Assembly (NCBI GenBank): GCA_040877935.1
Contig: JBBDNB010000018.1
Span: 62,001 to 126,000 of the forward strand
Length of the DNA: 64,000 nt
Direction of reading: 5' to 3'
Source of the DNA: Chitinophagales bacterium
GTDB taxonomy: Bacteria > Bacteroidota > Bacteroidia > Chitinophagales > CAIOSU01
The notes under the pieces are model-generated. The model saw nothing but the letters and a program-made list of their open reading frames with translations, searched no databases and was not told the DNA's origin. Made by a program: the position numbers and the translations under genes. Every line of letters starts with the position of its first letter. Within the stretch, counting starts at the first letter, position 1. This document shows, one piece after another, positions 9,377-17,634 of the stretch.

Positions 9377-10273
9377 TCACTTGATTGATTTCAGCCCATT
9401 TTTATATTCTTGATACACAAGATGTATTAACCCATCAGATACACCAAACTTGGGCACATAAACCAATTTTATATTTGCCCAGTCACTGAGTTGAAGAAAA
9501 ATTTCTACAGCGGGGATAATCACATCTGCACGATCAGGACGTAGCCCCATGCTTTTTACACGCTCGTAAAAAGTGCTTCCAGTTAAATCTTCCAACGCAC
9601 ATATTAATTCTTCTTTTCTTATAAAACCGTTTTTGGTATCTCCATAAAGTTTATAGAGTTTATTGATGTTTCCTCCGGAACCAATTCCACTTATATTTTT
9701 GTGTTTTTTTAAAAAAGGGCTGAGCCAATTATTCATTTCTTCCCAATGTGCATCCTCTACCTGATTGTTCAATATTTTCAGCGTACCAATTGGAAAGGAA
9801 CAAGAGTCGATCAATCGTTTTTTGTGAAATAGAGACAGTTCTGTACTGCCTCCACCAACGTCTATATATAGATAATTCTTCTCAGGATCCAAATATTCTA
9901 CAATATTATTACCGTAGATAATTTCCGCTTCTTCTTTTCCGGTAACAATTTCTATGTCAATTTCAGCTTCTTCTTTTACGCGCTCAATCAGTTCATGTCC
10001 ATTTTCAGCCTCGCGCATAGCAGCAGTGGCACAAGCTTTAAAATGTTTTACATCGTGTACGTCCATCAGAATACGAAAAGCCTTCATGGTATCAATAAAT
10101 TTGGCAGATTTTTTTGGTGAAATTTTCTTGTCCAGAAAGGATTCTTCCCCAAGCCTCAATGCAACACGATACAATGCATCCTTTCGATACACTGGACCTT
10201 CATCACTTTCAAAAACATTCATTAACAAAAGTCTTATGGCATTAGAGCCTATATCTATTGCTGCAAATTTCAA
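9377..10273 (-). CDS. ppx: Ppx/GppA-family exopolyphosphatase
   Basis: A 298-residue enzyme of the actin-like ASKHA fold, which removes terminal phosphates from polyphosphate or from pppGpp. It starts with AAIDIGSNAIRLLL (phosphate-binding loop 1) and has YIDVGGGSTELSLF (loop 2) and GIGSGGNINKLYK. The length matches the short two-domain forms without the C-terminal HD region of E. coli Ppx. Only two bases separate it from the stop of ppk1, so both are co-transcribed and control polyphosphate level in opposite directions. Whether polyphosphate or pppGpp is preferred cannot be told from the sequence. Confidence 0.88.
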   Translation of the reverse strand: MKFAAIDIGSNAIRLLLMNVFESDEGPVYRKDALYRVALRLGEESFLDKKISPKKSAKFIDTMKAFRILMDVHDVKHFKACATAAMREAENGHELIERVKEEAEIDIEIVTGKEEAEIIYGNNIVEYLDPEKNYLYIDVGGGSTELSLFHKKRLIDSCSFPIGTLKILNNQVEDAHWEEMNNWLSPFLKKHKNISGIGSGGNINKLYKLYGDTKNGFIRKEELICALEDLTGSTFYERVKSMGLRPDRADVIIPAVEIFLQLSDWANIKLVYVPKFGVSDGLIHLVYQEYKNGLKSIK

Positions 10274-10275
10274 AA

Positions 10276-12342
10276 CTATTGATCTTTAGGTGAACTGTAC
10301 TTATCTTTTATATAGGTATAAATTTCTTCTTGAGCACGAATTTTCTTTTGACCATCTGAGGAAACATATCTGTTGCTCAATTTACTGTCAATTATCCTTG
10401 CGCGTACATTGTCGCTAAACTGAATATTCAGGATATCAATTATTTCATGCTTTAATTTATCTTCAAAAATCGGGCAGGCCACTTCTATGCGATAATCTAG
10501 GTTTCGGATCATCAAATCTGCTGAAGAAATATAGAGCTCTTCATCTCCATCATTTTCAAAATAATAAATCCTGGAATGCTCCAAATATTTATCCACTATG
10601 CTAATGACTTCAATATTTTCACTCAAGCCCTTTATGCCCGGTTTCAGGCAGCAAATACTCCGGCAAATCAGGCGCACCTTCACTCCTGCCTGGCTGGCAA
10701 TATACAACTCGTCAATTATACTTTGATCGGCCAGCCCATTGATTTTCAACATGATTCCGCTTGTTTTGCCGGCCTTTACATTTTCTATTTCCCTGCGAAT
10801 CTTGCCAATGATCATTGTTCGTGTATCAAAAGGAGAAACCATCAGGTAATCAAAAGACACACGACTTAAAGGGTTTTCTATCAAATTAAACAACTTATTG
10901 ACTTCATTGGTCAATCTTGTATCAGTAGTAAACAAACTTTCATCTGTATAAAGTGTAGCAGTAGCTTCATTGTAATTGCCCGTTCCAATATTCAGGTATT
11001 CTACGATCTCGCCTTTTTCTTTTCGTCCTATTATGCAAAGCTTGCTGTGAACTTTATAGCCTTTCACACCATAAATGATATTAGCCCCCTCACGATGCAG
11101 TCTCTTTGCCCAATATATATTGTGTTCTTCATCAAATCGCGCCTGAATTTCCACTACTACAGTAACACGTTTTCCATTACGGATTGCATTCATCAAAGCA
11201 TTGATCACAGCCGACTGATCGGCTACGCGATACAGCGTCATTTTAATACTTGTTACTTTAGGATCGATAGCAGCTTCCCGCAAAAAATCAATAAAATGAT
11301 GAAAGGAGTGATAGGGAAAATGAAGCATAAAATCCCCTTTTTTCATGGCTGCAAAAACACTTTTATTTTCACGCAAAACAGGATGTAAAAGTGGCGGCTG
11401 ACTTCTGTAAACAATGGTTTTTCTCCCCAGGTCGGGGAAGTGCATAAATTCGCGATGATTGTGGTAACGCCCTCCAGGTTGTATATTATCACTCTGAGAT
11501 AGATTGAGTTTACTGATCAAAAACTGATAGAGGTCATCGGGCATGTTTTCATCATAAACAAAACGTACTGGATTGGCCTTTGCACGTTTTTTCAAGCTTT
11601 TGCGCAATTGCTCTAGAAAGCTTTGTGCCACATCATTGTCAATATTCAATTCTGCATCTTTTGTCACCTTTATTACATAGGCTTCAATTTTGCTGTAATT
11701 AAATATGTAGAAAATATCATCTAGGTTGTGGCGAATTATATCGTCTAACTGAATGATATAGCGATCTTTACCCTGCTGTGGTAAAATCAAAAAACGATCT
11801 ATCATATGTGTGGGAACAACTATAAGAAAATAGCGCACCTTTTTCGATTTTTTGGGAAATAGCTTTACTGCCAGATAAACCCTGCGTTCGTCCAGATTTG
11901 GAAATTCTGATACGCTGTCAATCATAAGAGGTGTAAGTGTAGGTCGTACTTTCTCCTGGAAATAAGACCTTACAAATTCACTTTGCTTTTCGTCAAGCTC
12001 TTTTTCATTGATCAGGTGTATGTTTTCTTTTTCCAGCTCATCCAGCAACTGATTATATACATTTTCAAACTTATCCCTTTGCTCAAATGCTATTTGTTTA
12101 ATTTGCTTGAGAATCATTTCAGGCGTGCCGCCCAGCACTGATTTAATCTTGAATTTTGAATCCACTATACGCTTAATAGTAGCAAAACGCACTCTGAAAA
12201 ATTCATCAAGATTATTGGAGAAAATACCGAGAAACTTCACTCTTTCCAATAAAGGATTGCTGGGATCCTTTGCCTCCTGCAATACGCGTTCGTTGAAAGA
12301 CAGCCAACTGATCTCCCTGTTTACATAATGTCTTTTCGCCAT
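10276..12342 (-). CDS. ppk1: Polyphosphate kinase 1
   Basis: Reversibly transfers the gamma-phosphate of ATP to inorganic polyphosphate. The protein starts MAKRHYVNREISWLSFNERV at 12342, the usual N-terminus of the family. A longer frame to 12393 adds 17 residues that look untranslated. Family landmarks are NNLDEFFRVRFA near the N-terminus, FPYHSFHHFIDFLREAA, and the catalytic VHSKLCIIGRKEKGE with the autophosphorylated histidine at about residue 432, equivalent to E. coli His435. NIGTGNYNEATATLYTD follows. At 688 residues it is full length. The exopolyphosphatase gene follows two bases after its stop. Confidence 0.95.
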   Translation of the reverse strand: MAKRHYVNREISWLSFNERVLQEAKDPSNPLLERVKFLGIFSNNLDEFFRVRFATIKRIVDSKFKIKSVLGGTPEMILKQIKQIAFEQRDKFENVYNQLLDELEKENIHLINEKELDEKQSEFVRSYFQEKVRPTLTPLMIDSVSEFPNLDERRVYLAVKLFPKKSKKVRYFLIVVPTHMIDRFLILPQQGKDRYIIQLDDIIRHNLDDIFYIFNYSKIEAYVIKVTKDAELNIDNDVAQSFLEQLRKSLKKRAKANPVRFVYDENMPDDLYQFLISKLNLSQSDNIQPGGRYHNHREFMHFPDLGRKTIVYRSQPPLLHPVLRENKSVFAAMKKGDFMLHFPYHSFHHFIDFLREAAIDPKVTSIKMTLYRVADQSAVINALMNAIRNGKRVTVVVEIQARFDEEHNIYWAKRLHREGANIIYGVKGYKVHSKLCIIGRKEKGEIVEYLNIGTGNYNEATATLYTDESLFTTDTRLTNEVNKLFNLIENPLSRVSFDYLMVSPFDTRTMIIGKIRREIENVKAGKTSGIMLKINGLADQSIIDELYIASQAGVKVRLICRSICCLKPGIKGLSENIEVISIVDKYLEHSRIYYFENDGDEELYISSADLMIRNLDYRIEVACPIFEDKLKHEIIDILNIQFSDNVRARIIDSKLSNRYVSSDGQKKIRAQEEIYTYIKDKYSSPKDQ

Positions 12343-12462
12343 AAATTTTAATAAGAAATTATCTGAAAAGCTAAAAATAAGAAGCAGAAGCAAGTTGCTG
12401 AAATTATTCGTGTTAAGCTTTAAAATGAAATAAAAACTTACTTAGCAGGAATAAATAAGTGA

Positions 12463-12789
12463 TTATTCATACTTTTTCAATCTTTGGAGTAATTCTTTGT
12501 TTGAGATATCATCCTGTTCGCCTTTGTTGTATATTGAAAGTAGGATGACAGTAGTTTTGGTAACTTTAACAAAGGAAATTATCCTTGCTCCACCCGATTT
12601 ACCTTTCCCTTTAGAAGCTACGGAAACTCTGATTTTATAGCAGGATTTACCAATTGGCGTTCCTTTTGTGGGATTACTTTCTAATTCTGTGAAGAGTCCT
12701 TTCAATTCCTGCTTTAATGAAGCATATTTTTTACTGAGTCTTTTTGCTTCCTTTTTAAAGTTTGGAGAAAGTTCAACTTTATAATTCAT
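12463..12789 (-). CDS. RelE/ParE-family toxin
   Basis: A basic 108-residue protein whose start MNYKVELSPNFKKEAKRL and later YKIRVSV, GARIISFVKV and VILLSIYNKGEQ strand pattern fit the RelE/ParE toxin fold. RelE-type members cleave mRNA in the ribosome; ParE-type members poison gyrase. The sequence does not settle which applies. It overlaps the end of the preceding small gene by 11 bases, the normal antitoxin-toxin layout. The C-terminal QRLKKYE is lysine-rich. It lies between ppk1 and the photolyase gene with no sign of a mobile element nearby. Confidence 0.75.
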   Translation of the reverse strand: MNYKVELSPNFKKEAKRLSKKYASLKQELKGLFTELESNPTKGTPIGKSCYKIRVSVASKGKGKSGGARIISFVKVTKTTVILLSIYNKGEQDDISNKELLQRLKKYE

Positions 12790-12991
12790 CCAGGAAATCT
12801 TTAGCCGGTGTAGTTTTCAATTTGTTCTCATTATACAATTTCATTTCTTTAAAACCTTGTTCTACATTTTTGATAACATCAGCTTTAGTATCTCCTTCAA
12901 TGTCTTCTATTTGAACAAAATTCAATTTTTCAATTAAATTCATGAAAAATTTGAATTCACTATTCTTAATATTTAATACGACTCTTTTCAT
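12779..12991 (-). CDS. Putative antitoxin paired with the RelE-type toxin
   Basis: A 70-residue protein directly upstream of, and overlapping, the toxin gene. It begins with a strand-like MKRVVLNIKNSEFKFFMNLI, continues with an acidic helical segment (EDIEGDTKADVIKNVEQG), and ends AKDFLDEL, an acidic tail suited to masking a basic toxin. No standard DNA-binding fold (helix-turn-helix or AbrB) is evident, so autoregulation is uncertain. The call rests mainly on size and gene order. Similar small proteins accompany RelE-type toxins in Bacteroidota. Confidence 0.65.
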   Translation of the reverse strand: MKRVVLNIKNSEFKFFMNLIEKLNFVQIEDIEGDTKADVIKNVEQGFKEMKLYNENKLKTTPAKDFLDEL

Positions 12992-13099
12992 CTTCCGGTT
13001 TTTATAGATATTGACTTAACAGAAAACCACAAATATTTAGTTCACTCAAATTTATTGCATTTAGCTGACATTTATAAATATCAGCTTTATAAGTACCCA

Positions 13100-14404
13100 T
13101 CATCCCAGTACAGATTTATAGGTTTTCAGTGCTCTAGCTCTTGCCATTTTATGCTCTACAATCGGACTTACATAATCACCCTCCCAAATCTCTGGCACCC
13201 ATTTTTTAATGTATTTGCTCTGTGGGTCAAATTTTTTGGCTTGCGAACTGGGATTGAAAACCCTAAAATAGGGTGCCGCATCACAACCCGTTCCTGCAGC
13301 CCATTGCCACCCCCCATTATTCGATGACAATTCAAAATCCAAGAGTTTGTCAGCAAAATACTGTTCTCCCCAGCGCCAGTCAATCAGCAAGTGCTTGCAC
13401 AAAAAACTCGCAGTCACCATGCGTACCCTATTGTGCATAAACCCAGTTTCGTTCAATTCGCGCATTCCCGCATCTACCAAAGGATAGCCAGTCTCTCCTT
13501 TTTGCCAGGCTTCAAATTCTTTTTCATTATTGCGCCAGGGAATCGCATCGTATTTTGGTCGAAAAGCACTCTTCACCACATGGGGGTTGTACCACAGAAT
13601 CATCATGTAAAAGTCGCGCCAAATGAGTTCGTTCAGCCATTTTTCGTTCAACTCCAATCCCTTTTTTGCCAACTGACGAATACTTACTATTCCAAATCGC
13701 AAATGCACGCTCATTCTTGTTGTGCCTTGCTCTGCTGGCAAATCACGGGTATTGTGGTAATTTTCAATGATTTTTTTCGGTAAATCAGCATCGGGAATAT
13801 GATCGCTTTTTTCCTCAAATCCCATTTCTTCCAAGGAAATTTCCGGTAAAACTTTGCTTTTCAAATAATGCCCAAAATATTTTTCATTGGGATAAGGCTT
13901 GAGGTCAGAATCCTGAAGTAAATCTTTCCAAACACGGGAATAGGGCGTAAACACCGAATACCAACCCCCATCTTTTTTTAGCACTTCATCTTTTTCGAAA
14001 ATGCACTGATCCTTGAAAGAATGAAAAGCAATGCCCTTCTCTTTTAGGAGTTTTTCAATTTCCGAATCGCGCTGCCGTGCATAGGGTTCATAATCCCTAT
14101 TGGTGTAAACCGCCTCAATATTGTATGAATTTAGCAATTGCTCAAAAGCCTTTTCGGGGCTGGAATAAAAGATTTTCAAAGAACTGTCCATCTCTTCCAA
14201 TTCCTTTTTAATCCTACTTATTTCGCGATGAATAAAAGTCACCCTGCGATCAGCTTTTTCGGGCAATTGATCCAAAATGTTTTTATCGAAAATGAATATT
14301 GGTAGTACCCTTTCATGGTTTTTCAGCGCATGATACGCAGCCGCATTATCCTTTAGGCGCAAATCCCTTCTGTGCCATACAATGGCAATTGATTCTGACA
14401 TCAT
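13100..14404 (-). CDS. phrB: Deoxyribodipyrimidine photolyase (cryptochrome/photolyase family)
   Basis: A 434-residue blue-light flavoprotein that splits cyclobutane pyrimidine dimers. The N-terminal antenna-binding Rossmann domain starts IAIVWHRRDLRLKDNAA. The C-terminal FAD-binding helical domain includes GTTRMSVHLRFG, LIWRDFYMMILW, GYPLVDAGMRELNETGFMHN and RVRMVTASF. It continues with DWRWGEQYF and NNGGWQWAAGTGCDAAPYFR, the core of the FAD pocket and its tryptophan chain. Length and motifs match class I CPD photolyases; a cryptochrome function is less likely but not excluded. Two adjacent ATG codons are present at the start. The gene is divergent from a serine hydrolase gene across an 81-base gap. 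Confidence 0.93.
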   Translation of the reverse strand: MMSESIAIVWHRRDLRLKDNAAAYHALKNHERVLPIFIFDKNILDQLPEKADRRVTFIHREISRIKKELEEMDSSLKIFYSSPEKAFEQLLNSYNIEAVYTNRDYEPYARQRDSEIEKLLKEKGIAFHSFKDQCIFEKDEVLKKDGGWYSVFTPYSRVWKDLLQDSDLKPYPNEKYFGHYLKSKVLPEISLEEMGFEEKSDHIPDADLPKKIIENYHNTRDLPAEQGTTRMSVHLRFGIVSIRQLAKKGLELNEKWLNELIWRDFYMMILWYNPHVVKSAFRPKYDAIPWRNNEKEFEAWQKGETGYPLVDAGMRELNETGFMHNRVRMVTASFLCKHLLIDWRWGEQYFADKLLDFELSSNNGGWQWAAGTGCDAAPYFRVFNPSSQAKKFDPQSKYIKKWVPEIWEGDYVSPIVEHKMARARALKTYKSVLG

Positions 14405-14485
14405 GAATTTTTGAATTTAACAGAGCAATATAGAAATGGTTTTGGTTTTCATCTAAATTAAACAAGCAATATTTATATTTACCAA

Positions 14486-15625
14486 ATGAAGCACTTTATT
14501 AAAATACTCATGGGAATTGCCCTGATCTTGCTTTTGCTGGTTCTAGGGATTCAATTAACTGGAAATGGCTATCTACTCAAAGCCGCGCGGGGCACATATT
14601 TGCACGGCAATAATTCCGCCACCATTGACGATGCACGATTTTTTGACACCAATACCGTAGGTACCGGTTCTGATAATTGGGAATGGCCGCTGCACCAAAA
14701 TTACAACGAAACAGCATTGACAGATCGCCTAGAATCTACACTTCAGGAGACCAATAGCATCGCTTTTCTTGCTATAAAAAATGACAGCATCATCTTGGAA
14801 CAATACTGGAATGGCTATTCTGATAGTTCGCGTACCAATTCCTTTTCCATGGCTAAAACCATCACTACTTTTTTGGCGCAAATTGCCATACAAAAGGGCA
14901 TTTTCAAAAGTTGGGAACAAAAGGTAAAGGATTTCCTACCAGAGCTAAAAGGCCCCTACTCAGATGAATTGGAGCTGTGGCACCTTTCCACCATGTCTTC
15001 TGGGCTTCATTGGGATGAACACTACAAAAATCCGTTTAGCATTACAGCCAAAGCCTATTATGGATCAGATATCAAAGAATTGTTGCTTTCGCTGCCCATA
15101 GATGAGGAACCGGGTAAAAAATACAATTACCAAAGTGGTTCTCCCCAGTTGTTGGGATTGGCTTTAATTGAAGCCACGGGAAAATCTTTGAGTGAATTGA
15201 CTAGCGAATGGCTGTGGAAACCTTTAAGTGCCAAACACAAAGCCACTTGGCATACCGATGACAATGGCATCGAAATGGCCTTTTGCTGCTTCAACTCCAA
15301 TGCGAGGGACTTTGCCCGGTTTGGCAAATTGATGATCCACCACGGAAACTGGAACGGTCAACAGATCCTTGATTCTACATTTGCGAAAAAAGCTGGAAAA
15401 TCAGCTCTTTCTCCCTACTACGGATACAGCTTTTGGGTTATAGAATCCAATGGAATTGAAGCGTTTTATCAAAGGGGAATTTTGGGTCAATACATCATCA
15501 CAATTCCAGCACAGGACTTGGTGATTGTCCGCTTGGGACACAAACGCATGAAAGATCTTCCAGATCAACACACTGAGGATGTGCACATCATTATTGAAGA
15601 AGTTCTAAAAATGCAAAATGTTTAA
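14486..15625 (+). CDS. Beta-lactamase-family (S12-like) serine hydrolase, membrane-anchored
   Basis: A 379-residue serine hydrolase of the class C beta-lactamase / DD-peptidase / NylB superfamily. An N-terminal hydrophobic stretch (residues 5-24) is a membrane anchor or signal. The nucleophile motif is FSMAK, with Ser121 and Lys124. The second motif is YNYQSGSPQLLG, where YQS replaces the usual YSN. A downstream YGYSFWV region and GILGQYIITIPAQDLVIVRLG complete the fold. Similar proteins hydrolyse esters or amides; the substrate cannot be predicted. It is divergent from the photolyase gene with no operon partner. Confidence 0.85.
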   Translation: MKHFIKILMGIALILLLLVLGIQLTGNGYLLKAARGTYLHGNNSATIDDARFFDTNTVGTGSDNWEWPLHQNYNETALTDRLESTLQETNSIAFLAIKNDSIILEQYWNGYSDSSRTNSFSMAKTITTFLAQIAIQKGIFKSWEQKVKDFLPELKGPYSDELELWHLSTMSSGLHWDEHYKNPFSITAKAYYGSDIKELLLSLPIDEEPGKKYNYQSGSPQLLGLALIEATGKSLSELTSEWLWKPLSAKHKATWHTDDNGIEMAFCCFNSNARDFARFGKLMIHHGNWNGQQILDSTFAKKAGKSALSPYYGYSFWVIESNGIEAFYQRGILGQYIITIPAQDLVIVRLGHKRMKDLPDQHTEDVHIIIEEVLKMQNV

Positions 15626-15685
15626 TTTCAAGACATTCACTATGAAAAAAAACGTTAAATAATAGGTGAGCGGATTTGAGATTCT

Positions 15686-15693
15686 TAACTTTG
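15686..15693 (+). promoter_or_regulatory. Candidate -7 box for the FKBP gene
   Basis: TAACTTTG fits the Bacteroidota TAnnTTTG box 35 bases before the ATG. No -33 box at good spacing was seen. Confidence 0.4.
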
Positions 15694-15728
15694 TGAAAAC
15701 TTTTTAATAATTAAAATTAGAAGAGCTT

Positions 15729-16157
15729 ATGTCTCAAGCAACAAAAGGAAGTAAAGTAAAGGTACATTATACCGGAAAATTAACTGATGAAACAGTATTT
15801 GATAGTTCAAGAGAAAGAGCACCTCTCGAATTTACTGTTGGTGCAGGACAAATGATAGAAGGCTTTGATGTCGCTGTTGATGGTATGAAAGTTGGAGAAT
15901 CAAAAGAAGTAGCCATCCCTGCAGAAAAGGCTTATGGCCCCAGAAATGAAGAAGCCATTATTAATGTTCCTAAAACAAAATTACCTGAAGGCCTCGATGC
16001 TGAAGTAGGAATGCAATTGGAAGCCAGTCAACAAGACGGAAAAAAACAACTGCTAGTAATTACGGAAGTAAAAGATGAAGAAGTGGTATTGGATGCCAAT
16101 CATCCCCTGGCAGGAAAAGACCTTGTTTTTGATATTGAATTAGTGGAGGTCGTTTAA
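15729..16157 (+). CDS. FKBP-type peptidyl-prolyl isomerase, SlyD-like
   Basis: A 142-residue cytoplasmic isomerase that speeds cis-trans change at proline and can act as a chaperone. The FKBP half shows KVKVHYTGKL, FDSSRERAPLEFTVGAGQMI and GFDVAVDGMKVGES. The inserted flap domain (about residues 70-120) and the closing NHPLAGKDLVFDIELVEV are typical of SlyD. The His-rich metal-binding tail of E. coli SlyD is absent. No signal peptide is present. A clear terminator follows, so the gene is probably transcribed alone. Confidence 0.92.
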   Translation: MSQATKGSKVKVHYTGKLTDETVFDSSRERAPLEFTVGAGQMIEGFDVAVDGMKVGESKEVAIPAEKAYGPRNEEAIINVPKTKLPEGLDAEVGMQLEASQQDGKKQLLVITEVKDEEVVLDANHPLAGKDLVFDIELVEVV

Positions 16158-16181
16158 GGCTTGCATTTTCAAATTGTTATT

Positions 16182-16212
16182 AAAGGCGAACCTAATAAGT
16201 TCGTCTTTTTTT
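16182..16212 (+). terminator. Rho-independent terminator after the FKBP gene
   Basis: The arms AAAGGCGAAC (16182-16191) and GTTCGTCTTT (16199-16208) pair with one G-U, around a 7-base loop. A seven-T run spans 16206-16212. Confidence 0.85.
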
Positions 16213-16362
16213 ATTTCTTTTATGAATCAGACAAGCACAAATCAGTTTTACCTGAGTTTAATAATTATTTCGAATAGTGTTTTTTATGCCTGAGACATAT
16301 AAACCTATATACCAAACCGTCCTAAAAGATTAATTTTGCAATTAAATTGTTAATTCAAATCC

Positions 16363-17631
16363 TTGCTCGGCAAAATCTTCCATACCTTATTCACACGCAG
16401 TGCCACGCTGATCTTTAATTTTCTGATTGTAATCGGAATATCGCGTGTGCTTGGTGCTCAGGGAAAAGGCGAAAGCACACTGATTATTACCAGTATTTAC
16501 CTGGTTGTGTTTCTTGCAAATATGAGCGGTGGTAAAACACTGATATATCTCAGCCCCCGTTTTTCAGCATTGCAACTTTTGCTTCAAAACTACAGCGGAG
16601 CGTTAATCAGCTCATTGCTTGCCGCTATTGTGCTTTTTACATTTCAGCTTGTTCCGCAACAATGGACCTATGCCATTCTTATACTTGCTTTTTTGGCAGC
16701 AATATTAGAGGCCAATGCTTCGCTTTTGGCAGGAAAGGGCGCAATAAAGAAGCACAATATTCTTCAGGGTATGCAGGTATTTCTTACTCTACTTGGGCTA
16801 AGCCTGGGGTTTTACCTGTTCCAGAGCAAAACCCTCGACAGCTATATTTATGCCTTGTATTTTTCCTACAGTACCACTCTTCTGCTATCCTTTTTATGGC
16901 TTTTGCCAAAGCTCAGCATTATTAATTTTGAATTTTCAATTGATGCCCTAAAAAGAAGCTTGAGCAAAAGTTTTGAATTCCAAATAGCAGATATGCTCCT
17001 GCTTTTAGTCTATCGCATCAATTTCTACTTAATGCTTTATTTTCACGGAGCAGCTTCCCTGGGACTTTTTTCTGTAGGTGTTTCAATTCTGGAAGTGGCC
17101 TGGTTGACAGGTCGTTCAATTTCATTCATTCAGTTCAGCCAGGTTTCAAATACTCCTGAACAAAAAATCGCAGCCAATCTCAGCCTCAGCCTTATAAAAG
17201 CAAGCCTGATCAGCAGCGGTATTTTTCTTGTATTGGTACTACTGATTCCCGGCAGTGTTTATGCAGCAATTTTCGGTTATGCCTTTGAACCCATTACGCT
17301 TTACATGAAATGGCTGGTCCCCGGTATCTGGCTGCACAATATCTACCTGATCACTTCCCATTATTTTGCAGGGCGAGGAGAAAACCGCATCAATATCTAT
17401 ATCTCGCTTAGCGGATTAATATGTACCTTTGCGCTGGGTTTGATCCTGATTCCAAACTACGCTATTAGCGGTGCTGGATTAGCTGGTACAACTGGATTCG
17501 GGTTGATGGCCATTTTTGCAGTTGCAAAATTTTTAAGAGAAAATAAATTGAATTACAAGGATTTAATACCCGGTGAAAAAGATAAAACTTTACTCCTGGA
17601 AAAAATCAGAAGTTTCATTTCAAAAAAGTAA
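16363..17631 (+). CDS. Polysaccharide/oligosaccharide flippase-like membrane protein
   Basis: A 422-residue protein with about twelve hydrophobic segments throughout, starting FTRSATLIFNFLIVIGISRV. The GISRVLGAQGKGE segment near the N-terminus is characteristic of Wzx-type flippases of the MATE/MOP superfamily, which move lipid-linked saccharides across the inner membrane. The start is the TTG at 16363: an in-frame stop lies 12 bases upstream and no ATG is available near the fold start. It is followed by purL after only 3 bases, so they share a transcript despite unrelated roles. No glycosyltransferases surround it, so its substrate is unknown. Confidence 0.8.
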   Translation: MLGKIFHTLFTRSATLIFNFLIVIGISRVLGAQGKGESTLIITSIYLVVFLANMSGGKTLIYLSPRFSALQLLLQNYSGALISSLLAAIVLFTFQLVPQQWTYAILILAFLAAILEANASLLAGKGAIKKHNILQGMQVFLTLLGLSLGFYLFQSKTLDSYIYALYFSYSTTLLLSFLWLLPKLSIINFEFSIDALKRSLSKSFEFQIADMLLLLVYRINFYLMLYFHGAASLGLFSVGVSILEVAWLTGRSISFIQFSQVSNTPEQKIAANLSLSLIKASLISSGIFLVLVLLIPGSVYAAIFGYAFEPITLYMKWLVPGIWLHNIYLITSHYFAGRGENRINIYISLSGLICTFALGLILIPNYAISGAGLAGTTGFGLMAIFAVAKFLRENKLNYKDLIPGEKDKTLLLEKIRSFISKK

Positions 17632-17634
17632 TCT

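Noticed and set aside
12343-12393. Longer ppk1 start
   Set aside because: The extra 17 residues do not match the family; the MAKRHYV start at 12342 does.
13055-13327. Plus-strand frame over the photolyase 3' end
   Set aside because: It lies almost wholly opposite a well-conserved photolyase gene and has no protein features.
14486-15625. Serine hydrolase at 14486 as a member of the 31-39 kb cluster family
   Set aside because: It has the class C/S12 type motifs (SMAK, YQS) and lacks the S-N-N and KSG set of the other two.
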